A stretch of 32,460 nt of DNA, from positions 1 to 32,460 of the forward strand of contig CALMZO010000079.1 of assembly GCA_937870825.1 (NCBI GenBank). Direction: 5' to 3'. Positions 18,310 through 24,773 of the stretch are shown one piece after another (position 1 is the stretch's first letter; each line of letters begins with the position of its first letter). The notes under the pieces are model-generated. The model was given only the letters and a program-made list of their open reading frames with translations, searched no databases and had not been told where the DNA came from. The position numbers and the translations under genes were made by a program. Origin of the DNA: an uncultured Chloroflexota bacterium. GTDB lineage: Bacteria > Chloroflexota > Anaerolineae > UBA4142 > SHND01.

Positions 18310-19008
18310 TTACTTGATTCCCCAATGAATCGCAATCGTTCCAAAATTTTTGCGCGCAAAACCAACGTCGCGGAATCCTGCCGCGCGCGCGCGTTCCGCC
18401 AATTCTTCCGCGCGTAGAAAATGTTCCGTCGAACGCGTGAGATAACTGTACGCATTCCCATTTCCCGCGATGACTCTGCCGAGTGTGGGAATCACTTTTT
18501 GCAAATGGAATTGAATGAAGGGGGTGAAAAAATTTTTTTCGGGACGCGTGGTGTCGAGCGAAACAAAACGCCCGCCCGGTTTCAAGACGCGAAAATGTTC
18601 GCGCAGCGCGCGGTCTATATCGGTGACGTTGCGCAGCAGAAACCCTGAAACAACCGCGTCGAACATTTCATCCGCGTACGGCAAACGCAGTGCGTCGGCG
18701 GCGTTGAAAGGTAGCGCGCGTCCGTTTTGCTTTCCGACATTCATCATTTCAAATGTGTAATCGGCGGCGATGACGATGCTGCGTGGAAAGCGACGCGTAA
18801 TTTCGTACGCAATGTCGCCGGTGCCTGTGCCGAGGTCGAGGACACGCGCGGTGTTTGTGAGCTGCGCGCGTTGAATCAATTCGTGACGCCATGCAACATC
18901 CATGCCCGCCGTCATTAAACGATTCATCAAATCATAGCGCGGCGCGATGCGCGCAAACATTTCCTGATTTTCGCGGGCGCGTGTTGATTCATCCGTTCGT
19001 TGATGCAT
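18310..19008 (-). CDS. menG: Demethylmenaquinone methyltransferase MenG/UbiE
   Basis: A 232-residue class I SAM-dependent methyltransferase, the last menaquinone step. Family signatures are MFARIAPRYDLMNRLMTAGMDVAWRH (about 17-42), the SAM-binding loop VLDLGTGTGD (56-65), DALRLPYADEMFDAVVSGFLLRNV, and the RVLKPGGRFVSLDT motif. As no ubiquinone genes are present, the menaquinone role is preferred over ubiquinone. It is the first gene of a menG-menA unit, divergent from the thioredoxin-like gene at 19169, with 160 bp between the start codons. Confidence 0.94.
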   Translation of the reverse strand: MHQRTDESTRARENQEMFARIAPRYDLMNRLMTAGMDVAWRHELIQRAQLTNTARVLDLGTGTGDIAYEITRRFPRSIVIAADYTFEMMNVGKQNGRALPFNAADALRLPYADEMFDAVVSGFLLRNVTDIDRALREHFRVLKPGGRFVSLDTTRPEKNFFTPFIQFHLQKVIPTLGRVIAGNGNAYSYLTRSTEHFLRAEELAERARAAGFRDVGFARKNFGTIAIHWGIK

Positions 19009-19117
19009 TGTTCATTCCACGATGGTGGACTTATTTTGATGCAAGTGTGAATTATTCGCAAATGTTTACAGAAATTTTGCGTTACGCGGAGCATTCGACG
19101 CCCGCGCTCAGCGTTTC

Positions 19118-19146
19118 TTGCACCGAAGCGGAATTCGGTCTAGAAT
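19118..19146 (+). promoter_or_regulatory. Sigma-70-type promoter of the thioredoxin-like/regulator unit
   Basis: TTGCAC at 19118-19123 and TAGAAT at 19141-19146 are separated by exactly 17 bp, 22 bp before the start codon. The spacer carries a small inverted repeat (CCGAA at 19123-19127 and TTCGG at 19134-19138) that could bind a regulator. Confidence 0.7.
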
Positions 19147-19168
19147 AGCCGCACTGGGAGCATTTGAA

Positions 19169-19654
19169 ATGGTGTTGACAGCAGTGATAGATGCTTTCTT
19201 GCGCCGCGCGGCTTGGAGTGCCTGCCTGCTCCTTTTGAGTGCAGCCGCACTGTCGGCGTGCGCGTCCTCACCAGCTCTGTCCCAAACATTGCCCACGTCG
19301 GCTGCTGCACCCGCACCGACTCCGACTTATGATCCTTGGCGCCCTACGGACCCAAAGACAGTGGTCCTGGCGGGCGGCAAGCCACAGCTCATCGAGTTTT
19401 TTGCGTACTGGTGACGGACTTGCAGTCGCATGAAACCCATCGTGCATGGGCTTGAACGCAAGTATCAAGACCGCATCGGTTTCGTTTATTTGGATATTGA
19501 CGATTCCGCGGCGGATGAACTGAAACGGCAGCTCGGTTATCGCTCAATGCCGCAATTCTTTTTGGTGGACGGTAAGGGGCAAATTCTCGAGACATGGTTC
19601 GGACTGGTTACCGCAGAGCAGTTCGAACCCGCGTTCCAACGCGCCCTCCATTAA
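19169..19654 (+). CDS. Thioredoxin-like lipoprotein with in-frame TGA at the first active-site Cys (candidate selenoprotein)
   Basis: Reading through one TGA (19412-19414), this is a 161-residue exported thioredoxin-fold protein. GGGAG at 19156-19160 supports the ATG at 19169. Residues 1-31 form a lipoprotein signal with lipobox LSAC (Cys31). After a short linker comes QLIEFFAYW-(TGA82)-RTC85-SRMKPIVHGLE, then FVYLDIDDS and the cis-Pro segment YRSMPQFFLVDGKG, and the frame closes normally at 19652-19654. TGA stands precisely where the first Cys of W-C-x-x-C belongs, and no other defect exists. TGA is used as a true stop by menF, soxY, soxZ and the SCO1-like gene, so the code is not reassigned. 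A selenocysteine (U-x-x-C) is the favoured reading; a recent nonsense mutation is the alternative. Context next to sox genes suggests a SoxW/SoxS-like reductant of SoxYZ. Confidence 0.75.
19436..19450 (+). promoter_or_regulatory. Candidate bacterial SECIS hairpin
   Basis: CCCAT at 19436-19440 pairs with ATGGG at 19446-19450 around the 5-nt loop CGTGC; two further A-T pairs are possible after a mismatch. The loop starts 26 nt after the TGA and has G at its second position. Bacterial SECIS elements lie just downstream of the UGA in the coding region, usually with the apical loop about 16-37 nt away and a G among its first two bases. The stem is short, so this is suggestive only. Confidence 0.4.
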
Positions 19655-19693
19655 GAACGCACGCCGCTTCGGAACGCCGACGGAGGCATGCCA

Positions 19694-21610
19694 ATGGACG
19701 TATTCTTCCCTCACGCGACGATTGCGCATCTGGTCAGCGGTTTGGGGTTTGTCCTGACCACCTGGCTGGCGGCGTTTCTTGTCGCGCACCGTCCCCGCTC
19801 CATGCCCTCGCGCCTCGCCATTTTGACCCTGTTTGCTTTGGCAGGATACTTTTTGCATGCGGTCCTTTGTGTCTTTGTGCCTGCAGACCAAATCGGTCAT
19901 ATCTGGCGGCGCAATCTGGGTTGGCTTGCCCTTTGGCCCCTGCCGCTGTGGTTTCATCTCACCTTGACGCTGCTGCCGCCGGAGATTCGAGCGCGTCAGC
20001 GCACCGCGCTGTGGTTCATCTATGGCATTACCTTCCTATTGAGCGTCACTTGGATCCTTGGACCCTGGCGATTCTCCCGCCAGACGCTATTGCCTCCCGA
20101 ACTGGTCTGGCAGATTTCACTCTTTGCCCTCACTGTTGGTGCCGCAACCATATACAATATTATCCAGCTGTGGCAGCGGAGCACGGCCAAGACCCTTGCC
20201 TCACGCTATCTTTTGTTGGGCAGCATCGCTGTGGTGCTTACCGGTTGGATCCTCTACTGGCCCGTGACGGTTGATCTTCTCAACCTCCCCTTGACACCGC
20301 CGAATCGTCTGGCGCTGGGTGAAGCAATTGCGCTCAGTGCGGCAGCAATTCTGGCATACGCCGTCGCCTACCATAATCTTTTCATGTCGTGGCGTTGGAG
20401 CAAGCGCGACTTTTTCTTGCGCGGCGCAATCCTGATCGCGTCCGCCGGCGTCTACTTGTTGGCGATCCTCGGTGCTCGCGCGCTGTCACTGACACTTGGC
20501 TTGGACTCTGCCACGCTGACATTGATTGTCATCATCGGGTTGACCATCCTGATGCACTTTTTGGCAGAACCCTTTCGCGAGTGGTCGGAGCGATTGTTCG
20601 TCAAGCGCCTGCGGACGCTTCCCACTCAAATCAACGACTTGGCGCGCGATTTACATTCGGACGATGGACGCCTGGACACACAAATGCTGACCCTCGTTCA
20701 TCGCCTTCAAGAACTTTCGGGGGCATCCATTGTCTGCGTGGCGCTGTGGGAACAAGAGCGGCTCGTTATCCGGGCTTCGACCGAAATGGCGCGGATTGGA
20801 GCGACGGTGCCGCTGACCCCTTCCGAAGATGGCACTGTTCCCAAGATTGGGCAGGGCACCGCTGTTGGCAAAGCCGGTGAGAACGGTACATTTGGTTGGG
20901 ACTGCTTGGCACTGGGGGAACCAATTCGTTTTGACGAGCACGTTCTCGGGTTTCTCTTGTTGGGTGAGCGGGGCGCAGGCGAAGGTTATGACCGCCAGGA
21001 ACGGGTGTGGGTGGCAACGCTCGCGGCATATCTGGGCGCGGCATTGGAACAAGCCCGCCGGCGTCAGGAAGCCGCACAGCGCATCGTCGAGTTGAGCGCC
21101 GAAGCGGATGCACTGGTCACTCAAGAAGTTTCTCTGCGGCGCGAGCTGCAAGCCGCATTGGCAGGTCCAGCTGCCAGCATCAACCCCCAAGAGCTGCGCG
21201 AGGCAATCTATTGCTACAACCGTCCAGACCGTCTTGCGACGATACTCGCGCGGGAGGATAGTACCCTCAGCACGCTGATACAGGCGGCGGATTGCGGTAG
21301 TGCGGCGGTTTACTCTTTACAGCAGTCCCTCAAACGCGCAGTTAACTCGCTGGCACCTTCCGAAAGCCTCCCACCGCTCGAGATCCTCCGCGAACGAGCG
21401 GTTCGCGCCAAACGCCGCCGCCATCTTCCTCCATCCGCCGCCGATTATTATACGCTCCACCTCGCTATGGAAGGGCATACTCAGGATGACATTGCGGAAA
21501 TGCTGGACGTTTCGCCGCGCCAAGTCAGAAATTACCTGGACCGTGCGGTCGCGTCCGTAAAAGCATTTCTGGAAAACGAAATAGCAACGCCATCCGGAAA
21601 TTTCCGCTAA
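19694..21610 (+). CDS. Membrane-tethered regulator: multi-TM sensor, GAF-like domain, coiled coil, C-terminal HTH
   Basis: A 638-residue protein. The ATG at 19694 is chosen over the one at 19688 because GGAGG at 19682-19686 is 7 bp from the former. Residues about 10-265 contain seven to eight transmembrane helices like the 7TM input region of some histidine kinases. Residues about 320-445 look like a GAF domain (LSGASIVCVALWEQERLVIRAS ... FDEHVLGFLLLGERG), followed by a coiled coil (about 445-480). There is no kinase or receiver domain. The C-terminus (586-628) is a sigma-70-region-4/LuxR-like helix-turn-helix with EGHTQDDIAEMLDVSPRQVRNYLDRA. This suggests a one-component, membrane-bound transcription factor. 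It is 39 bp after the thioredoxin-like gene, and three 11-bp iterons at its 3' end precede the next promoter. Confidence 0.75.
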   Translation: MDVFFPHATIAHLVSGLGFVLTTWLAAFLVAHRPRSMPSRLAILTLFALAGYFLHAVLCVFVPADQIGHIWRRNLGWLALWPLPLWFHLTLTLLPPEIRARQRTALWFIYGITFLLSVTWILGPWRFSRQTLLPPELVWQISLFALTVGAATIYNIIQLWQRSTAKTLASRYLLLGSIAVVLTGWILYWPVTVDLLNLPLTPPNRLALGEAIALSAAAILAYAVAYHNLFMSWRWSKRDFFLRGAILIASAGVYLLAILGARALSLTLGLDSATLTLIVIIGLTILMHFLAEPFREWSERLFVKRLRTLPTQINDLARDLHSDDGRLDTQMLTLVHRLQELSGASIVCVALWEQERLVIRASTEMARIGATVPLTPSEDGTVPKIGQGTAVGKAGENGTFGWDCLALGEPIRFDEHVLGFLLLGERGAGEGYDRQERVWVATLAAYLGAALEQARRRQEAAQRIVELSAEADALVTQEVSLRRELQAALAGPAASINPQELREAIYCYNRPDRLATILAREDSTLSTLIQAADCGSAAVYSLQQSLKRAVNSLAPSESLPPLEILRERAVRAKRRRHLPPSAADYYTLHLAMEGHTQDDIAEMLDVSPRQVRNYLDRAVASVKAFLENEIATPSGNFR

Positions 21611-21630
21611 ATTTCCTCGAAATTTCCTTC
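21598..21630 (+). promoter_or_regulatory. Three 11-bp iterons, candidate operator array
   Basis: AAATTTCC recurs at 21598, 21609 and 21620, giving three direct 11-bp repeats (AAATTTCCGCT, AAATTTCCTCG, AAATTTCCTTC) on the same face of the helix. They begin inside the last codons of the regulator gene and end 8 bp before the -35 box of the downstream promoter. Confidence 0.6.
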
Positions 21631-21638
21631 GCATTACC

Positions 21639-21666
21639 TTGACGCGACTCCTCCCCTCACTAAAAT
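21639..21666 (+). promoter_or_regulatory. Promoter of the beta-propeller/soxYZ unit
   Basis: TTGACG at 21639-21644 and TAAAAT at 21661-21666 are separated by 16 bp. The 131-bp gap before the propeller lipoprotein gene contains no other gene. Confidence 0.55.
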
Positions 21667-21741
21667 AGGCGTTACATTATATTTCCAATTGTGCCACGAT
21701 ATGGTTGGTCAAGCTGAGTTTGCAGCTCAAGGAGGAGCAGA

Positions 21742-23199
21742 ATGACAATCAAGATCGTCTGGTGCACAGTCCTGCTCGCGGGATTGCTCGCTCTCGCCGC
21801 ATGCACGGCAGCAAGCACCACAACATCCGTCCCCCCGCCAACGTCCGCGCCCGCGGTCACCGAAGCGCCCAAACCCACCGAGGCGCCCAAACCAACTGAA
21901 GCGCCCAAACCCACCGAGGCGCCCAAGCCCACTGAAGCGTCGCAAGCCATGGGTCCGATTGACCGGATTTTTTACGCTGACGCTCGAACTTGGCCCTCGC
22001 AACCTGACCTGCTCAAGCCAATGGCGCGCGGCAAGTTCTATATCCCCATCCAAGACGATGGTGTGGTGGCAGTGATTGACCCTGAAAAACCCGACCCGTT
22101 GGTCAAACTCATCAAAATCAATGCGGCGCAGCCGCATCACCCTTGGACGACGCCGGGCATGCGTTACATTTACATCAACCACCAGTCGGAAGGCAAAGGC
22201 GACCACAACGTCATGACGGTGATTGATACCTTTACCGACGAGGTCGTCGCCGAAGTCAAGACCGACTTTGACGACCCCTTCCACTGCAGCTTTAGCCCCA
22301 TCGATGAAAAGTTGTTCCTATGCGGCGACTTGAACCCCAAGGGCGGCTATGTCTATTACATTGACCCGATCGCACACACGGTAATGTCCAAGGTAGAAAC
22401 CACCGGCGATGCCGCGCGCGATGTGATTCAAACCCACGATGGCAAGTACGCGTTTGTGGGACACCAAGGCAAGGGCAACGTCGACGTACTCGATATTGCC
22501 GCCGCCAAAATCATCAAAACAATCGATTGCGACAAATGCGGTCGGCTCAAGATGACACCTGACGGCAAATGGCTCTTTGCCAGTTCTCCTCCGGGCAACT
22601 TTACCGCCATTGTGGATGTGGACAAGCAAGAAATTGTAAAGAAAATCGAATTCGCCAAAGATTCAGCACCGGGCAATATCAACTTTGCCCAAGGCGGCAA
22701 GCTCGCCATGATCGGTCTGGGTAAAGCTGGCAAGCTCGCCATTGTGGACGTCGAAAAACAAGAAATCGCTGTGATTCTCGACAGCGGCAAAGCCACCAAC
22801 ACCGCCTACGCGCATCCGCAAGGCGAACCGGTCGCGATTGCCACCAATGACGGTACCGACGACTGGTACACCGTCATTGACACCGAAAAACTCGCGGTGA
22901 TTGAAAAAATCGAGGCGGGCGGCAAAGGCACTCACAACGTTCAGTGGTCTGCCGATGGGCGCTATGCGGTGGGCAGCGACCGTTTGGGCGACACGGTAAC
23001 CATCTTCAAGTGGAACCCCGAAACCAAAAAAGTGGAAAAAGTTGCCAGCGTCAAAGCAGGGTTCGGCGCGAACGGCGTTCAATGGGCACCCTATTTCTGC
23101 GGCGTCACACATTTGACCCAAGCCAATCTCGCGAGCGCCAAGAACTTGCCTGCCGCGAACGCCAACGGCGATTGCGCGACAGCGGCGGCTTTCAAGTAA
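21742..23199 (+). CDS. YVTN/cytochrome d1-like beta-propeller lipoprotein of the Sox locus
   Basis: A 485-residue surface lipoprotein with a strong ribosome binding site (AAGGAGGAG at 21729-21737). The signal peptide ends in the lipobox LAAC (Cys21). A linker with four and a half TEAPKP hexapeptides (about 40-67) leads to a propeller with repeated blades such as VVAVIDPEKPDPLVKLIKI, VMTVIDTFTDEVVAEVKT, VDVLDIAAAKIIKTID, FTAIVDVDKQEIVKKIEF, LAIVDVEKQEIAVILD and WYTVIDTEKLAVIEKIEAGG. Each blade resembles YVTN or cytochrome d1-type (NirF/NirN) propellers, but no c-type heme motif is present. It precedes soxY by 76 bp. A carrier or scaffold role in sulfur-compound oxidation is inferred from context only. 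Confidence 0.75.
   Translation: MTIKIVWCTVLLAGLLALAACTAASTTTSVPPPTSAPAVTEAPKPTEAPKPTEAPKPTEAPKPTEASQAMGPIDRIFYADARTWPSQPDLLKPMARGKFYIPIQDDGVVAVIDPEKPDPLVKLIKINAAQPHHPWTTPGMRYIYINHQSEGKGDHNVMTVIDTFTDEVVAEVKTDFDDPFHCSFSPIDEKLFLCGDLNPKGGYVYYIDPIAHTVMSKVETTGDAARDVIQTHDGKYAFVGHQGKGNVDVLDIAAAKIIKTIDCDKCGRLKMTPDGKWLFASSPPGNFTAIVDVDKQEIVKKIEFAKDSAPGNINFAQGGKLAMIGLGKAGKLAIVDVEKQEIAVILDSGKATNTAYAHPQGEPVAIATNDGTDDWYTVIDTEKLAVIEKIEAGGKGTHNVQWSADGRYAVGSDRLGDTVTIFKWNPETKKVEKVASVKAGFGANGVQWAPYFCGVTHLTQANLASAKNLPAANANGDCATAAAFK
21859..21942 (+). repeat. 18-bp coding minisatellite (TEAPKP repeats)
   Basis: Four 18-bp units at 21859, 21877, 21895 and 21913 encode TEAPKP, followed by a partial fifth (TEAS). 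They form the flexible linker between lipid anchor and propeller. In-frame units mean copy-number change would alter only linker length. Confidence 0.9.
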
Positions 23200-23224
23200 G
23201 CCGTTCCGCACTCAAGAATTGTCC

Positions 23225-23263
23225 TGAGCTTCGCCTCACCGCTCTGCGGTGAGGCAATGCTCA
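23225..23263 (+). terminator. Strong hairpin between the propeller gene and soxY
   Basis: TGAGC (23225-23229) pairs with GCTCA (23259-23263), and GCCTCACCGC (23233-23242) pairs with GCGGTGAGGC (23246-23255) around loop TCT, with a 3x3 internal loop. There is no T-run, so attenuation or mRNA stabilisation is as likely as termination. It ends just before the soxY ribosome binding site at 23266-23270. Confidence 0.55.
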
Positions 23264-23275
23264 AAGGGAGTAAGA

Positions 23276-23764
23276 ATGGTCAAGTACCGCCTCATGTCCC
23301 GCCGCCGCTTTCTTTATCTTGCCCTCGCAAGTAGCGCAAGCGGCGCACTGGCAGCCCTCTTTGGGCTGGACGCACGTCGGCTCGCCGCCCAAGCGCCCGC
23401 GTACGAATTTTTTAACGTCGTCAAGGATCCTGCCAATCCGACCGCGCTCGAAAAGGAACACATCGTAGACGTTCGCCTGCCGCTGATTGCCGAAGATGGC
23501 GCAAACGTGCCTATCGTCGTCTCTCTCCCCGACCATCCAATGACGGCGGACGATTACATCAAGAGCATCCAAATCGTCAATTTCAAAGACCCCATCGTCA
23601 GTAAAGGCATCTATCACTTTACCCCGGCGAATGGTCTGGCATATCTCTCGACGCAAATCCGGATGGACGGCGGCGACCCGACCGTGTACGTGATTGCCGA
23701 ATGTTCCAAACATGGGAAATGGGTTACCAGCAAGCAACTCAAAGTCAGTCTTGGAGGGTGTTGA
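23276..23764 (+). CDS. soxY: SoxY, sulfur carrier subunit
   Basis: A 162-residue periplasm-exported protein. GGGAG at 23266-23270 sets the ATG at 23276. The N-terminus is a Tat signal (SRRRFL at 8-13, then a hydrophobic stretch to AAQA). The body matches SoxY (VVSLPDHPMTADDYIKSIQIV, YLSTQIRMDGGDPTVYVIAECSKHGKWVTSKQLKVSLGGC). SoxY carries sulfur intermediates on the Cys of its C-terminal swinging arm, usually GGCGG; here the protein ends at GGC, so the reactive Cys162 is the last residue. The GGA-GGG-TGT codons of this arm also form the soxZ ribosome binding site. SoxY works as a heterodimer with SoxZ, whose gene begins one base after this stop codon. Confidence 0.9.
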   Translation: MVKYRLMSRRRFLYLALASSASGALAALFGLDARRLAAQAPAYEFFNVVKDPANPTALEKEHIVDVRLPLIAEDGANVPIVVSLPDHPMTADDYIKSIQIVNFKDPIVSKGIYHFTPANGLAYLSTQIRMDGGDPTVYVIAECSKHGKWVTSKQLKVSLGGC

Positions 23765-23765
23765 A

Positions 23766-24116
23766 ATGGCAGAGTTCAAAGTGCAGCTGCGGCTGCCGAA
23801 TCAAATCCAACAGGGCGACATCATCGAGGTCAAACTCAAGATTCAACATCCCTCGACCACCGGTCTCACACTGGTGGAGGATGCTCCAAACCCTTTTCAA
23901 CGCTTTCGGCGCGCGGAACCCGCTCAATTCCTTCGCGAGGTGCAAGTGTTCTATGGCGACGAGCAAATCAGTCTGTTTGAAATGAACTCGGCAGCTTCGG
24001 ACGACCCGCTCATGGCATTCAAGCTGCGCGCCGACAAACAGGCACCGCTGCGCGTGGTCGTTACCAATCACCTGCGCGAAACACAAGAAGCCACCGCGCC
24101 AGTCCAATTCAGTTGA
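23766..24116 (+). CDS. soxZ: SoxZ, sulfur carrier partner
   Basis: A 116-residue protein without a signal peptide, as expected for SoxZ, which is co-exported with SoxY. It has the family immunoglobulin-like pattern, from VQLRLPNQIQQGDIIEVKLKIQHP to LREVQVFYGDEQISLFEMNSAASDDPLMAFKLRAD and APLRVVVTNHLRETQEATAPVQFS. The start at 23766 is set by GGAGGG inside the end of soxY, 7 bp away, so the pair is likely translationally coupled. Length is near the usual 100-110 residues. Confidence 0.92.
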   Translation: MAEFKVQLRLPNQIQQGDIIEVKLKIQHPSTTGLTLVEDAPNPFQRFRRAEPAQFLREVQVFYGDEQISLFEMNSAASDDPLMAFKLRADKQAPLRVVVTNHLRETQEATAPVQFS

Positions 24117-24123
24117 GCCGACC

Positions 24124-24549
24124 ATGCACATCTTTTCACATCCGCGATTTATTTTCGTCGCGACGTTGTTAGTTATTGGGGGGGCGAGTTTGATCAATTG
24201 CGGCGGTACGTCATCCCAACCCGCCGCGCCGGCGACGAGCGCGCCCGTGTCGGCAACGCCGGGTCAATCCAGTTCGGCAGCCAGTAACCCGTCAGAAGGT
24301 CAGCAGCTCTTTGTGGATAACTGCGCCAAGTGTCACGGGCTCGAGGGTCTGGGAAACGGGCCCTCCGCCGGTAGTCTGCGCACCGCAGGCGGCATGAACT
24401 TGACCATCCTTCAAAACAAGAGTGATGACGAGCTCTTCAAAACCATCTCGGCAGGCAAGGGCAGTGACATGCCGCCGTGGGAATTGGTGCTGACGCCAGA
24501 CCAACGACGGGCACTCATCAAGTACATCCGCACGCTTGCCAAGAACTAG
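24124..24549 (+). CDS. Monoheme cytochrome c lipoprotein
   Basis: A 141-residue exported cytochrome. The signal ends in the lipobox LINC (Cys26), followed by a Ser/Ala/Pro linker. The heme motif is C67-A-K-C70-H71, and the likely axial ligand is Met115 in SDMPPW, giving a small class I cytochrome c. It follows soxZ by 7 bp. It may accept electrons from the Sox reaction or take the place of SoxX, but it lacks a clear SoxX signature. The TAG stop is provided by the left end of MITE-like copy 2. Confidence 0.9.
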   Translation: MHIFSHPRFIFVATLLVIGGASLINCGGTSSQPAAPATSAPVSATPGQSSSAASNPSEGQQLFVDNCAKCHGLEGLGNGPSAGSLRTAGGMNLTILQNKSDDELFKTISAGKGSDMPPWELVLTPDQRRALIKYIRTLAKN

Positions 24550-24652
24550 TGCATCATTAACCAACTTGTTTTGCGTGCCGTTGCGTCGCAAGACGCTTTC
24601 TTTACGTTTTCGTTGTGCGCGACTTCCAAGCGCTTGTTTCATGATGCACTAG
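24546..24652. mobile_element. 107-bp MITE-like element, copy 2, between cytochrome c and the transporter gene
   Basis: The same 107-bp element as at 17255-17361, in the same orientation, with ends CTAGTGCATCATTAA and CATGATGCACTAG. Position 9 is T here and G in copy 1, and its partner in the other terminal repeat has changed as well (A versus C), so pairing is kept. Its left CTAG supplies the stop codon of the cytochrome gene. It has no coding capacity of its own. Confidence 0.8.
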
Positions 24653-24662
24653 TACTCCAACT

Positions 24663-24703
24663 GTCAACACTTGCGAAATTTGCCAAATTTCGCAAGTGTT
24701 GAC
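24663..24703. repeat. Perfect 19-bp hairpin after the MITE-like element
   Basis: GTCAACACTTGCGAAATTT at 24663-24681 and its exact complement at 24685-24703 enclose the loop GCC. No T-run follows. Together with the MITE it makes up a gene-free gap of 224 bp in the Sox operon; the rest (24704-24773) shows no clear promoter. Confidence 0.85.
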
Positions 24704-24773
24704 CAACTCACCCCGCAACTTGACGTTGGTAGAGTGCTAGTCGCTTGGCAGCGCGCAGCTACAGGTCCAAACC

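Noticed and set aside
19412..19414. TGA as a reassigned sense codon (Trp or Gly code change).
   Set aside because: TGA is the normal stop of menF, soxY, soxZ, the SCO1-like gene and the single rhodanese, so general reassignment is not possible.
21859..21942. The 18-bp repeats as a CRISPR-like array.
   Set aside because: The units are contiguous without spacers, in frame, and encode a TEAPKP linker.
24124..24549. Naming the cytochrome c gene soxX or soxA.
   Set aside because: It has one CxxCH and a Met ligand but no SoxX or SoxA signature beyond that, so context alone is not enough.
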